Source of the DNA: Sialis fuliginosa | Lineage: Eukaryota > Arthropoda > Insecta > Megaloptera > Sialidae | Direction: 5' to 3' | DNA: 64,000 nt | NCBI GenBank assembly: GCA_961205875.1 | Contig: OY540812.1 | Location: 1,364,001 to 1,428,000 of the forward strand | In this document: piece after piece, positions 51,284 through 63,233 of the stretch | Layout: each line of letters starts with the position of its first letter | Position numbering within the stretch: position 1 is the stretch's first letter | Position numbers and translations under genes: made by a program | Notes under the pieces: model-generated | Told to the model about the DNA's origin: nothing | The model's input: the letters and a program-made list of their open reading frames with translations, nothing else | Database searches by the model: none

Positions 51284-54200
51284 ATGTCAGAATCAGAAGA
51301 AACAGAAAAAATTCAAATGATTTCTGAAACACCAATAACTAATAGATTGTCCACTTTATCATCATCCTCTCGTAAAGGTCATGTTCCTACACCAAAAATG
51401 TCAGAACGTAAACGTTCATTATTTCCTTGTGTTCCCCAGTCAGAGGATTCTGATGACATAGGCCGTATGAGTCCTTTGCAATACAGCACTAGTTCTGAGT
51501 CATCATGTGACAGTAACGACATAGCTTTTAGTTCTTTGATGAACAATTCTTCTAAAAGTATACTTAAAGCGAACATTCTTAGAAATGCATCACTTTTAAC
51601 TGATATTGAACAAAAACACTCTGGAACGAATATTTTACTCGTTGAAGATAATTCAACTGATTCTTCGGAAAATGGGAAAACAGTACAAAAAGCTTTTGAA
51701 ATAAATCTTTCAATTAGTGAAAAATCAGATTCAATTGCAAAAAGTGTTGAAAACTTCAATTTTCATAATTCCTTGCCAGATTTAAATCAAATTGTAAATT
51801 CACCGTCATCAACTTCATTTTGCGATAAAGAGAACATATATTTTGATGAGATATCTCAGTCGCCTAGTGTTAGATTTGGGTTCAATAACAGATTACTAAA
51901 CGATAATAATTTTGATTGTAATATAATTATTCCAGAAACACCACCAAAAAAAGATACACCAAAAACACCCTATGAAACATTAAATTCTGAATTAGATCTT
52001 CCAAAGTTAACAAATAGAAAGTCATTGTTGTCAGTTTTTAACAATAGCTCTATATCTGAATTTGATGAAAGTTTAAATGAAAAATATATTGACACGTTTC
52101 AAAATTCTATCGAACAAGATGAAACTTCAGTCAGTACTTTAAAGCGTAGATCTACATCTATTTCTTACGATCCAATATCTCCTATTCATATCTTGCCACC
52201 TCAAAATAAAATCAGTAGATTAGATCTAGAAACAACTTTAAGAAACAAAATCGCTGCGTCAAGGGCAAAGGCATCTTTATTCAATCAAACGAAAACAAAT
52301 GACACAGAAAATCGTAAAAGCTTTTCTCCAAAAAGATTCTACGCTAATAATTCTAAACCGACAATCGGTGATGTAGTTGAAACAAGATCTTTTTACGGTT
52401 CATCGCTTACTTCTCTTAACGTTAATGTATCAGAAAAACTGAATTCCAGTTTCCCCCCTTATTCCCTCGGTGGTAGAAAATCAGGCAGACCTTCGGCTGT
52501 ATTTTTGTGTAAACGTAAATCAGGTAAACGTTCTTACGGTGAAATAAACGCTGGAGTTAGAAGTGGTATTAAAAAAGCAAAACCCAAACTAAAACGTTCT
52601 GTATCTAAAAGTGCGGCTTTTAAAACGGAAGCCCTTAAAATGATATCTGACCAACAAAAAAAATCTATTCCTTTTTCCTATAAGAGTTCCACACCGACTC
52701 CTGAAACACCTAATAAGAAAGATTCCTTGTTACCGTTGGACCAAATTCATGAAATGGATGGAATTATGAAACAGCTGAAATCTAAACCAGTAATTGAATG
52801 TGAGGTACAAAAAGAACTTGTAACATTTAAAAGACCTCTAAGTCCTGAAGCTGAAGCTGGCGATGAAAATGAACAACCGCAGAAGGTAAAATAGAAATGT
52901 TTTCTCTAAAAACATTTTATTAACAATTTATTTTTAGATGCGTAAATTTTTTAAATCTAAACTCTCCCTCCTATTAACAAAAAAACTAGTTATGAAACAC
53001 CTTAAAAAGATTTATATAGTAATTAAATGATTCTACGTCTTATTTTCTTGTATTTTAGTCGATATTTGTATGACAAGTTGAAGTTCCCTGCAGGAAATTT
53101 CACTAAAAAATTTCGAATTTTTTATTTCGTTAAAAGTATGTTTATTGTATAGAAAATGACGTGAAAAGTTGTTTGTTTCAAACCGCAGGTCTGTATCTCA
53201 AACCGTTCTCGAGATATAGCCTCTCAAAGTTTCAGTTTTTTCAAATTTTTGGAGAAAAAAGGCCATAACTTTTGAACGTGTGGTCGGAATTGATTTTAGT
53301 TGACGGATTTGAAATCAGCGTGTCAAAATCTATATAATGACATGTATAATACTTTAAAATTCGACAAAAAAAATTTGGTCAAAAATCGACATTTTTTTAA
53401 GGTATACCCCTTTGAATTTTTTCGATTTTTCGCGCAAATTTTTTTTTCGAGTTTTAAGGTATTATACATGTCATTATATAGATTTTGACACGCTGATTCC
53501 AAATCCGTCAACTAAAATCAATTCCGACAACGCGTTCAAAAGTTAGAGCCATTTTTCTTCAAAATTTTGAAAAAAATGAAACTTTAAGAGGCTATATCTC
53601 GAGAACGGTTTGAGATACAGACCTGCGGTTTGAAGCATTCAACTTTTCACGTCGGTTTCTATACAATAAACATACTTTTAACGAAATCAAAAATTCGAAA
53701 TTTTTTAGTGAAATATCCTGCAGTGAACTTCAATTTGTCATACAAATTATTTGATTTTATTTTTAGATGCGTAAATTTTTTAAATCTAAACGAAATCAAC
53801 GTACATCTGCTACAGTTAATCTAAACAAAAACTTCAAGTTAAAGATGGAAAATGGTAAATTAAGTTTAGACACACCAAAAAATAAACACAGTTACCGGAA
53901 AAGTTCACAAATTTTTGGTTTTGGTTCGGAAGAAAGTGAAAATTTATTAAAACCGAATCGAGTGAACGATATAATACAAAAACTCGACGAAGATTTACCA
54001 ATATCGAATGGAAATCCAAAACAAATATTAGTTACAGCCGAAGTCCACAGATCTGATATAGAAATGAATAACGAAATTGAAAAACCAGTTCCGTATTTTT
54101 CAAAAATCCACTCAGCCGATGATATAATGATCTCTCCGACATCTCTTATGTGCAATATGACATCTGGACTGGCTTTACACAGTCCCAAACACAGAAACGC

Positions 54201-57200
54201 TATCACTAAAGTCAAAAATCTTACTGAGAAGTTATCAAAGTGTTCAGACCAAACAAATGTAAGTATCTCTATTATTTTTATAAACAAGAAATTCCTTGTA
54301 GCTTTTACCTCATGTAATTTAAAATAAATGTATAGGGTAAATGGGGGAATAAAGAACACAGGTTAAAATTAGTGGGTGTTAAAAAAAAAACTTTAAAATA
54401 TATCTCTACACTTTTTTTAACCCATTAATACCCAAGAGTGCGTCAACACGACATTAAAAATTGGGGAACTTAGGCTCCCCAAAAATATATAAACATATCA
54501 ATAAAACATGCCCTTTGGGCATTAATGGGTTAATTTATTATACATTTTGGATGCAATAAAAAATAAAATGCGTATTAATCAAATGGAAAAATAAAAAAAA
54601 ATTACCACCAATTTACCTCCACTTATCCTACAATGTTGAATTGGGCAGCTAATTTATCCCAGGGTGTCCACTTTCTGGAATGTCAGGGAAGCCTAAAGTG
54701 GCCAGGGAATTTATTTAAAATTCTGAAAAGTCAGGGAATTTATTTAAAATTCTGAAAAGTCAGGGAATTTATTTAAAATTCTAAAAAGTCAGGGAATTTA
54801 TTAAAAATTCTGAAAAGTCAGGGAATTTATTTAAAATTCTGAAAAGTCAGGGAATTTATTTAAAATTCTGAAAAGTCAGGGAATTTATTTAAAATTCTGA
54901 AAAGTCAGGGAATTTATTTAAAATTCTGAAAAGTCAGGGAATTTATTTAAAATTCTGAAAAGTCGGAATTTATTTAAAATTCTGAAAAGTCAGGGAATTT
55001 ATTTAAAATTCTGAAAAGTCAGGGAATTTATTTAAAATTTTGAAAAGTCAGGGAATTTTATAAAATTCTGAAAAGTCAGGGAATTTATTTGAAATTCTGA
55101 AAAGTCAGGGAATTTATTTAAAATTCTGAAAAGTCAGGGAATTTATTTGAAATTCTGAAAAGTCAGGAAATTTATTTAAAATTCTGAAAAGTCAGGGAAT
55201 TTTATAAAATTCTGAAAAGTCAGGGAATTTATTTAAATTCTGAAAAGTCAGGGAATTTATTTAAAATTCTGAAAAGTCAGGGAATTTTATAAAATTCTGA
55301 AAAGTCAGGGAATTTTATAAAATTCTGAAAAGTCAGGGAATTTTATAAAATTCTGAAAAGTCAGGGAATTTATTTAAAATTCTGAAAAGTCAGGGAATTT
55401 TATAAAATTCTGAAAAGTCAGGGAATTTATTTAAAATTCTGAAAAGTCAGGGAATTTATTTAAAATTCTGAAAAGTCAGGGAATTTTATAAAATTCTGAA
55501 AAGTCCGGGAATTTATTTAAAATTCTGAAAAGTCAGGGAATTTATTTAAAATTCTGAAAAGTCAGGGAATTTATTTAAAATTCTGAAAAGTCCGGGAATT
55601 TATTTAAAATTCTGAAAAGTCAGGGAATTTATTTAAAATTCTGTAAAGTCAGGGAATTTTATAAAATTATTCATTTAAATAAAAAAGTGTACAAAGAGCA
55701 GAAAAAAAAAGAAATTGAATTGAAAGTAAGTAAGAAGTCTAATGTCCACTATTAAAAAGGAGCTAGCAAAATTTGCTAGCTAGCAAGCACTTTCAAATGG
55801 GGTATCAAACTTATATGACAGTTTTATTGGAGTTTTTGACAGATAATTTCATGCATAGGAAGTAAAATTAAAGATATGTAAAGTATATTAACTAATCTTG
55901 AGTAAAAACCAACTTACTGCGCTTGCAAATATCTCTTAAAAACTCAAAGAGAACTGTCATATAAGTTTGATACCTCATTTGAGAGTGCTTGCTAGCTAGC
56001 AAATTTGCTAGCTCCTTTATAATACCGGACATAAAATTTTCAAATTATGACTAAAAAAAAAGATCTTCCCCTCGATGGTCAGGGAAAAAACCCTGTATCC
56101 ATTGCTCAGCTGCTTTGGGTGATAGCGTGATTATATGTACCCTATGGGATTTCTGAGATTCTAAAGAACATTTCAGTGCAAATTTCATCAAAATCAGACT
56201 AGTAATTTTTGAGATAAACTCCGACAAACCCATTTTTCTCATTATTTATTAATATAGATTTCAATTTAAATTGTAAAAAAATAATTAAAAAATGTTTTAT
56301 TAGAAATCACCGTCCGCGGAATCGATGAAGCTGTACCCGCTATTCAGCAAAGGTTACGTTACGAAACTAAACTCCTCACCGAAGCAAACGCGGGTAACCC
56401 GCAGTTCCAGGGTAAAACCTGATGAGCAGCAGTATCAGATAGACGCAGGCCAGAAACGCTGGGGCTGCACGCAATGCCACCAGTGCGGGCTTGTTTATCA
56501 ACAAGGCGAACCGTACGATGAACAGAAACATCGCGATCATCACAATTCTGTTCAGGAATTGAAATTCATGGTGGTTATTTTATTTTTATTATTTGTTAAC
56601 GTTTCTTTTATACTGATCATTTTTAAAGGGCTGGAAGAACGAACGTGTAGTAGCGCGGTTTGATAGTTCAGCTAGAATCATCGAAATAAGAGGAGGGGAT
56701 CCTAAAAGCTGGTGGAAAAAAGTAACCGATGTTTTACATGTCGTTGATACTGAACTCGGATATGCAAATAAAGGATTGATCGATACAAATAAATCTAAGG
56801 TAATTATGAATAATCAACTTAAAAACTTTCAGCTTTATAAACGTACTCTTGAAATTAATTTACGATTTCTTGTTCTCAAGTTACAGACATTCAAAGTTAA
56901 AATTGTGGTTTTTACTTTGATCGTAAATATCTCCGTCAAAAATGGTCGTATTGTGATACAAAAAAAAGCAAATTGAAGAGAAAAGTCTGATCTATAAAAA
57001 TCATTCGTTAGATTTGATCCAAAAAAAAATTTACAGCCCGTGGAAATCTTCAAAGTTGCAATTTTCATTTTGAAAAAAAGACGTTATCTTGAGGGGCAAA
57101 TTTTTTTTTTTTAAAACTAGAATGTTCAAGCTTTAAACCCTTTTTTTTTTTTAAATGTTCTACGACCATTTTTCACGTAGATACAGCCGTTCAAAAATAA

Positions 57201-57537
57201 CGTTAATTTCCAGGTGTACTTTTACATTGATCACAAACAAATAATCGGCGTAGCGACCGTACAATCAGCTTCAATGGCCAGTAGAATGATATCAGACACG
57301 TGCTGTTCAGAAGAAACCTTGCCAGTAACGTGCGGGATCCACAGGCTGTGGACTTCCGTAGATAACAGAAGATCAGGCGTCGCTACACGTATTTTAGACA
57401 CAATCAGAAATGTGTTTCGATTGGGAGTTTGCTTGACCAAAGACAACATTGCGTTCAGCACGCCGACAGAGATGGGACGTGAATTCTTGATTAAGTACAC
57501 GGGAACAAGGAATTTCCTTGTTTTGATTGAAATGTAA
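51284..57537 (+). CDS. eco: N-acetyltransferase ESCO/Eco (establishment of sister-chromatid cohesion)
   Basis: There are five coding exons: 51284-52885, 53767-54258, 56304-56570, 56629-56799 and 57214-57537 (951 residues, all phase 0). Known role: acetylates SMC3 so cohesin holds sister chromatids after replication. The first ~700 residues are Ser/Thr-rich and disordered, with many T-P and S-P sites (IIIPETPPKKDTPKTPYE). A C2H2-type finger (about 756-778; TQCHQCGLVY, then KHRDHH) precedes the acetyltransferase domain: ERVVARFDSSARIIEIRGGD, CGIHRLWTSVDNRRSGVATR (acetyl-CoA loop RRSGVA) and AFSTPTEMGREFLIKYTG. Intron 1 holds a palindromic insertion bounded by duplicated acceptor sequence; intron 2 holds a minisatellite-bearing transposon and two MITEs. 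AATAAA near 57753 is a candidate poly(A) signal. Confidence 0.95.
52927..52962 (+). repeat. Upstream copy of a 36-bp direct repeat containing a splice acceptor and exon start
   Basis: The sequence TTTATTTTTAG followed by ATGCGTAAATTTTTTAAATC (and five more bases) is identical to 53756-53791. It contains the acceptor AG and the first 25 bases of eco exon 2. Splicing here would add MRKFFKSK, then run into the inserted element and reach a stop within about 25 codons, so this copy looks like a decoy acceptor. Confidence 0.95.
52963..53755. mobile_element. Palindromic foldback fragment, copy E, in eco intron 1
   Basis: It matches the interior of copies A and D from CTCCCTCCTATTAACAAAAA through the palindromic core. 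It stops at GTCATACAAAT, shortly before the right arm would end. Neither CAGTGGCG terminus is present. It is bounded exactly by the two 36-bp repeats (52927-52962 and 53756-53791), not by an 8-bp duplication. This looks like insertion of a fragment by break repair rather than ordinary transposition. Confidence 0.9.
53756..53791 (+). repeat. Downstream copy of the 36-bp direct repeat (functional acceptor of eco exon 2)
   Basis: Identical to 52927-52962. Here the acceptor leads into the open frame MRKFFKSKRNQRTSATVNLN, which continues the protein in phase, so this is the copy most likely used. Confidence 0.95.
54421..54529. mobile_element. Tiny piggyBac-type MITE, 109 bp, in eco intron 2
   Basis: The ends CCCATTAATACCCAA and TTGGGCATTAATGGG are inverted repeats. 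They are flanked by TTAA at 54417-54420 and 54530-54533. The CCC terminal bases and TTAA target are typical of piggyBac. It differs in sequence from the piggyBac-type element at 25457. Confidence 0.85.
54708..55669. repeat. Minisatellite, 26-29 bp unit, about 34 copies
   Basis: The unit reads GGGAATTTATTTAAAATTCT then GAAAAGTCA. A frequent shorter form has GGGAATTTTATAAAATTCTG. Most units are identical except for this indel and rare point changes (GTCC for GTCA, one GAAATTCT). The high homogeneity implies recent expansion or active length change. It sits in eco intron 2. Confidence 0.95.
55743..56031. mobile_element. Harbinger-type foldback MITE nested beside the minisatellite
   Basis: The ends TGTCCACTATTA and TAATACCGGACA (with AAAGGAGCTAGCAAA and its complement just inside) are inverted repeats. 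Arms of about 75 bp include GCTAGCTAGCAAGCACT. A 3-bp TAA flanks both ends (55740-55742 and 56032-56034), as expected for PIF/Harbinger targets (TWA). Confidence 0.75.
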
Positions 57538-57552
57538 AAAAGTGGACTGTAT

Positions 57553-58190
57553 AATGAATTTTCAGTGCAAATTATTTGATTTAAGACTGGCTGGAAAATA
57601 AGTTATTGTTCTGTTTATCTTTGTATATATTATGTAAACTTATTTAAAGTTTTTTATTTTTCATACATTACAGCTGTTGTAATTTCAAGTTGAACCAATT
57701 TTTTGTATTTTGTATTTATTTCTTTGTCAATTTTCGTGTAATGTTTTTGATAAATAAATAAATGTTTTTTCTTTTCATACATTTAGATTTTTTTTAAAAG
57801 TCCCATCAAAATCAGTTTAATAGTTTTCATGTCAAGTAAAAAAAATAAAACCTGAAATGGAAAGATCAATTTAAAATTTTTTGTCTCATTTTAAAACGAT
57901 CACAAAGCTTCTCGTATCTTCGATATTACGAGGAAACAAAATGAAAGAAATATTATTTTTTCGTTCTGCCGTAAAATTTGGTATAAATCGTTGATTTTGT
58001 TCCAGCCTTTTCAGTTTTCCACCATCTGCGTCGTTAAATTATTTTTTTCAAATATCGCGCCTTTATAAATCACCAAACACGTCTACCAAACTAATTATCT
58101 TGGGAGATAAAAATTGATAAAATATTGACATTCGCCATTGTGCTAGAAATACGAGACGAAAATTTAATTGATTATTGGAACCTTTAAAAT
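57553..58190. other. eco 3' region and COX6C upstream region, with a repeat fragment
   Basis: At 57790-57960 a segment (ATCACAAAGCTTCTCGTATC; TTCGATATTACGAGGAA) matches 13960-14030, so it is an interspersed repeat fragment. A donor AAACAG|GTACGT after 58196 probably ends a COX6C leader exon. No other exon was recognised. Confidence 0.45.
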
Positions 58191-58523
58191 AAACAGGTAC
58201 GTAAATTATTGTTATTATTTTACTCTTTCATTCGTTTTTTATTTTATTTAAATGATAAAAACTCCCATTGAATGAATTGCGTATCTAACTCTTATATAAG
58301 AGGGTGAGGTTAAAAAGTAATAAAATGTGTATTTTATCATTAAATGTAACTAAACTTAGATTTTTTAGATTTAATAACAAATTTAGATGTCAGAAAGAGT
58401 TCTGTAATCAGTGTATGTTAGATTTTGATAAATTGTGAATTTTTTGTATTGCATTTTGATTTTGACATTAATAAATTTAAAAAAACGTTACATAATTAAT
58501 ATTATTTATTTATGTTTACTAGA

Positions 58524-58831
58524 ATGGCTGGTGATGCAGTTTCGACGATGGCAAAACCTCAACTACGAGGTTTGCTATTAAAGAACATTAAAAGAAACTT
58601 AACTGGAGCTATCATTTCTAGTATTGCGGTGATGATAGGATTCAAGGTTTTCTACAATGATGTGAAGAAACAGAAATATGCTGATTTTTACAAGTATGGA
58701 TATTTTATTTATTATTTCTTATGATATGATTTTAATAAATATTTTATATTTTTAGAGATTATGATGCAATGGCTGATTTTGAAAGAATGAGGGACAAGGG
58801 ATTATTTCAAAGTGTGCCTGCGAGTAAATAA
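58524..58831 (+). CDS. COX6C: Cytochrome c oxidase subunit 6C
   Basis: Two exons (58524-58693, 58756-58831) encode 81 residues. This is the insect cyclope/COX6C family: one membrane helix (NLTGAIISSIAVMIGFKVFY) preceded by a basic segment (KPQLRGLLLKNIKRN) and followed by NDVKKQKYADFYKDYDA and FERMRDKGLFQSV. It is a small inner-membrane subunit of complex IV. The start at 58524 lies two bases after an acceptor AG. An in-frame ATG at 58512 lies before that acceptor and would be intronic. AATAAA is at 58876-58881. A second nuclear complex IV gene (COX5B) lies 10 kb upstream. Confidence 0.93.
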
Positions 58832-58881
58832 ATCTTAAATTACATTCTGTTAGTGTTCGATTGTATAATAATTTAAATAAA

Positions 58882-61041
58882 TTATGTATATTAAAATAAG
58901 ATATTGTTTTTAATAAAAATTGTTGTTTATTCCATCCCTTCTTTAATAATAATTTCAGCTTATTTTTATTTTTTATAACAGGAACAACAGTAATGAAATA
59001 TTTTTAAATAAAGATGTAACAGCTGATCTGTAAAATCATCTGTTACGATTTCTTGGATAAGTTTTTCAACCAATCAATGAAAAGTACTTAATTTCAAAAT
59101 GGCGCGTGCTATTATGAAAATTATTATTGAAATAATCGAACTTATTGAAACGTTTTTTAATGGAAATATATGTTTTTTACAAATTTCAGATACCGTATCA
59201 ATAATTGTTGTTATAAATTAAAGTAATATCTTTTAGTTATAAATCCCGGCATATAATTATTTTATACACAAATTCTCAATGGTAGTTGACGATTACCCAT
59301 AATGCATTTGCAATGTAAACATAGGCACATTTGGAAATGAATTGGATATATTTTCAATTTTATTTTGATGTCAGAATTTTAACCTCCCACATTGTTAAAA
59401 AAAGGTTACAAACGTTAAAATCATATCAGAAATAAATAATTTTATGTTAAATTCTTGAAATATATTTTGATGTGTTAATAAAAATTCTATCGAAAATAAA
59501 AAAATCATTTGTAAAATAAAATAAAAATTAAATATTTTATCAACAATATTTAACAAATAAATTAATAACATAGTAGAATTATTAAATTATATATTTAATA
59601 CTGAATCAATTTCAGAATTACGTTTTTATTTTCATTAATTAATAAAAATATCTCATTTGGAGCATTTGTTATTTTCATAATTTATAAATAACGAAATTTA
59701 ATTTGTTTTAAAAAATACTTGCATGTTTTACTGTTAGAATTTATATAAACAATTTAATTTAATGTTGCAAATTATCATATAGTTTTATTTTAAAAATTGT
59801 ATTAAATTACAAAAATATTTTTTAGTAAATCTGTTTACACTGCTCACAACATTAAAATGATTTTCCATAAGGAACTTGTAAGGACATTTGACATACCGCG
59901 CATGCGTTCTCACGTCTACTGTAATGGAGTTTACTTGTTATTGTTCTATGCTCCATAATTTTGTGTAAAATGACAAAAATGTACATTGTTATTAAATTTT
60001 CTACGACAACATTATAATAATTATACAGTTTACTACTTTACTGTTGTGTGTTTGATATTTTTAGTGTGCAGTGAGTGTCAGAAACATTTTTACAAAGTGT
60101 TGAAAAGTGTGTCAGATCACGAAAAATGGAATACTCTCATCGAGTGCGACCGTAAGCGAAGTTGTAATATGTTTTAAGATTTATGCAATATGTTGAATCG
60201 GGGTTTGAAATCTATTTTGACGTGCTGAATTATTATTTTTATGTATAAAAATATACATTTAAAGGGGAAAATCCTAGGTAAAATAAGTGAATACGTCAAA
60301 AATTCACATGTCCGTAAGCCCACTCCCCCGTGCATTTTAACAATTCTTACAAAATGGCTGTCGATTAATTCTTCTATCAGATTTTTAGTTTCACAGCTTT
60401 TTGCGTGTTTAGATAGCAAAAATTGTACGATATCTATACTTTCTGGGAAATGTTTAATATCTTACGAAAATAAAAACCTATTATATTTGAAAATGCTTGC
60501 TGTAATAGAGCGCTTGTCAATATATTTCAGTGGGGGAGAGCTGTAAAATAACTTCGGCTAATTAACGAATTTAACTTATTTGTGTTATGTTGAAAATAAA
60601 ACTAACGAAAATAAAACTTTCATTTTGAAATTAATTTTAAAGGAACTTAATTGGAATTAACGATTATATCAATTATGTATGTATTGCATTTATTTAAGAT
60701 CTTAAAAAATAGATAAAAAATTCTTTGTTTAGTTTTCTAAAATAATTGAGAGAAATTAAAAATCGTTTTAATTCATCTAGGTACTAATGATTTTTTAGGT
60801 ACAAGATCATATCTTTGAAATGATTTTTATTTAATTTAAAAAGATAAACTTATAATTAATTAATTAATTAAAATAATAAATAAATAATTTGGAAATTTAA
60901 GAGCAGTTTATGAGAAACAATTTGATGTTTTTCAGGTGAAATAAAACTCCACGGTACATATTTTTGAAAGTACCAGCGTCTTCAGTGAGATACCGCATCG
61001 TCATGTCCGATATGTAACATAAGAAAACCGATTAGGTTGAA
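58882..61041. other. Intergenic and leader region of the NCOA6-type gene
   Basis: It is mostly A/T-rich. Around 59880-60151 the composition is less A/T-rich (CATACCGCGCATGCGTTCTC). A donor GCGACC|GTAAGC follows 60151, and an acceptor TTTTTCAG ends at 60935. Together these suggest a non-coding first exon and a 5' untranslated exon starting at 60936. The peptide across 60068-60151 (SECQKHFYKVLKSVSDHEKW) is open but I do not recognise it. Confidence 0.35.
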
Positions 61042-63233
61042 ATGGCGGCAGATAGCGACGGTATTACGGCTGTTGACAACGACAGCGTAACTACTGTCGT
61101 CACTTGCGAGGGTGATTACTACGACCCCGAGTTCTACGATAAATTCAAAGTTATACTCGGAAAGCTAGAGAGCCTCCTGTGTTCTAAACGTGAAACCACA
61201 GAAGAAAGTACAAATTCACTGACAGCAGTCGATAAAAAATCTCAGAAAAGACTTAGGGTTGCTAAGCTGGAACCATGGAACAGTGTACGAGTTACACTGT
61301 CTATTCCAAAAGAGGCTGCTACGAGGTTGAGACAACTTGCTACCGAAGGATCAGCCCAACTGAGACAGTTGGGGATATTGAGTGTTCAAGTCGAGGGGGA
61401 TCAAGTTATCAGTCTTAGGATAGCGTCGAGGTTTGGAAATGAAACTGAAACGCAGGAGATTATTTTAAATACAGCTCAAGGTATGTTTATAAATACAATC
61501 AATATAATTCATTATTACCACTGTAATTATTCATAACTAAAAGGTAGATGGTTTTTTGTTAACAAATTCTAAGAAGTTAAAAGTTTTAATACATAACCAA
61601 GCCTCAAAGAAAAAATTTGTTTTTGCCAAAATGTTAAATTACTTATTTTATTATGGTGAATATTCTAATTGTCTAATTTAATTCTAAATAAAGTAATGTA
61701 TTGATAAAATATTCATAGTGCGTTGTACAATGTATTTGGTTAATGTAAGGTTATGATGTTGTATATATTTTAAAACAGTGGTTCTTAAACTTTTGCTGGG
61801 AGTCTGTGAAACATGTTTGGCCTAAATTAAAGTACTTTTATATTTCTATTTACCAGTGATTAATTAGTGTCTAACGACCTTCTTTATTTTTCTATTTGGG
61901 GGAACGGGTTCCCTGAAAAATAATTGTCTATAGACCGTATAAATTTAAGAACCGCTGTCTAAAAAATATTTTAGCATTGTATAAAAGAATATTCAGAAGA
62001 TCAAGTGCCAGATGTTATGTTTCTTAGCAGTTCTGGCAGAAATTGTTGTAACGTCTTTGCTGGAATGTCTTACTCCATTGATACAAAAAAAGATTTTATA
62101 ATGATTTCTAATAATTTATATTTTTCCCTTGATGTTAAATAAATATGTTTTTAAAATTCGTTGCCTGAAGCAGTTGTATTAATAAAATACACATAGCTCA
62201 AATATATAAAGTGTTTTGCACTGTTCATAATAATTATTTGGCTAGGTTTGTAGTATTAATTGTTTTTATGATTTTATCAGAAACACCAGCAGCCTTAACG
62301 ACTTCACAATCCAGTACAGCGTCGACATCTCAACAAATAAATCCTCTGGCAAGAATATTACAGAATGCGGTTTCAGAAGTTTCGCAAGTGGCTGTCGCAG
62401 CAACGAATACAAACAGTGGAAATACGGAGTTTCGGTCTCCAAACGTAATATGTCCTACAGATTCTCAGGTAAAATAATTCTTGTTTTAAATTAATAATAG
62501 AAATAAAACATATTTGTTTTTTAAGGTTCCGTTGAAGGTGGCTCCTACGGGAGGGGCGGAGCCTCTGAACAGACCGTTTCCGTTCGCGAGCATGCAGCAA
62601 GCGGCACAAGCCATACAGAACCGTTCGTCTGTCCCAACGGACTATCACTTTGTGCCCAGCGGGGGGCCGCAGCAAGCAGCCCGCAAACAGCATCTTGTAC
62701 CTGCCACTCCACTCAAGTCGCCTAGTCAAAATGTATCTTGTGTTCAGAAGCCGATACCCGCTGTCCAGACAACGCCCGGTTTCAATGCTAGCTCCGGTTC
62801 AGGGGCCGCCAAACCCCCGCCACCTCCGTATCCGTCTGTGTCTCCGAACTTGACCGCGCCCGCGCTTGCAAACGGTACTGGACACGCGCCGAATATCGCG
62901 ATATCCAGCCCGTTACTCGTGAATCTGTTGCAAAATGACGGGGCGCCTCAGAAGGTGGGTGGAGGGGGAGGTCCCGGTTTGGATAAGTTGAAAGCGGTAG
63001 GGCGTGTGGCTGCGACGCAGAGCCCCTCTACTGTCGTGGTTGGAGGTAGCGTGAATGGCGCGGCTGGATCGAACGGCGCCGTGATGCCACAAAGCCCGGG
63101 ACTGGCCAGGCCTTGTCCGCCTGCCACACCTAAGATGCCGGTCGCCGTCGGGTCAAACAACAGTGCATTTGCGAGCGTGCAGCAGGGACTTGTGTCTGGT
63201 ATGCAGTCTTCCGTGCAACAGAAATATCAAGAG
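61042..63233 (+). CDS. Ncoa6: Nuclear receptor coactivator 6-like protein, N-terminal 445 residues (partial)
   Basis: Three coding exons (61042-61480, 62281-62468, 62526-63233) have consistent phases and end at a donor, so the gene continues past the window. An acidic N terminus leads to the NCOA6 N-terminal domain (about residues 70-120; [35 protein letters not shown]). Low-complexity Pro/Gln/Ser/Ala sequence follows, then a nuclear-receptor box [13 protein letters not shown] (LXXLL), which also has a counterpart in vertebrate NCOA6. NCOA6 is a scaffold of the MLL3/4-type histone H3K4 methyltransferase (COMPASS-like) complex. Exon 3 is far richer in G and C than the rest of the window, as is common for such low-complexity exons. 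Confidence 0.88.
61776..61957. mobile_element. Old hAT-type MITE relic in NCOA6 intron 1
   Basis: The ends CAGTGGTTCTTAAACTTTTG and AAATTTAAGAACCGCTG are inverted repeats. CAGTGGTTCT(C/T)AAAC is a widespread hAT terminus. The flanking octamers TTTTAAAA and TCTAAAAA agree at six of eight positions, consistent with a decayed 8-bp duplication. Confidence 0.7.

Larger units (their letters stand above)
54660..56095. mobile_element. Terminal-inverted-repeat element that contains a minisatellite and a nested MITE
   Basis: The left end is CAGGGTGTCCACTTTCTGGA, then ATGTCAGGGAA. The right end is GGTCAGGGAAAAAACCCTG. The terminal CAGGGT/ACCCTG and subterminal TCAGGGAA words are inverted. A 5-bp duplication TATCC lies at 54655-54659 and 56096-56100. 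The interior from about 54708 to 55669 is a tandem array, followed by a separate element at 55743-56031. The repeat unit contains the subterminal word GTCAGGGAA, suggesting the array arose from the element's own end. Confidence 0.75.

Noticed and set aside
54660-55669. The regular 26-29-bp repeats as a CRISPR array
   Set aside because: Units are contiguous with no unique spacers, and the setting is an insect intron. It is a minisatellite.
58512-58523. COX6C start at the in-frame ATG 58512
   Set aside because: A splice acceptor (TTTACTAG) lies between that ATG and 58524, so the earlier ATG is intronic; the ATG at 58524 is preferred.
59986-60177. A 63-codon protein-coding gene with a hydrophobic start at 59986
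   Set aside because: It starts at a non-ATG codon and has no recognised homology. The donor after 60151 makes a non-coding leader exon of the NCOA6-type gene more likely.
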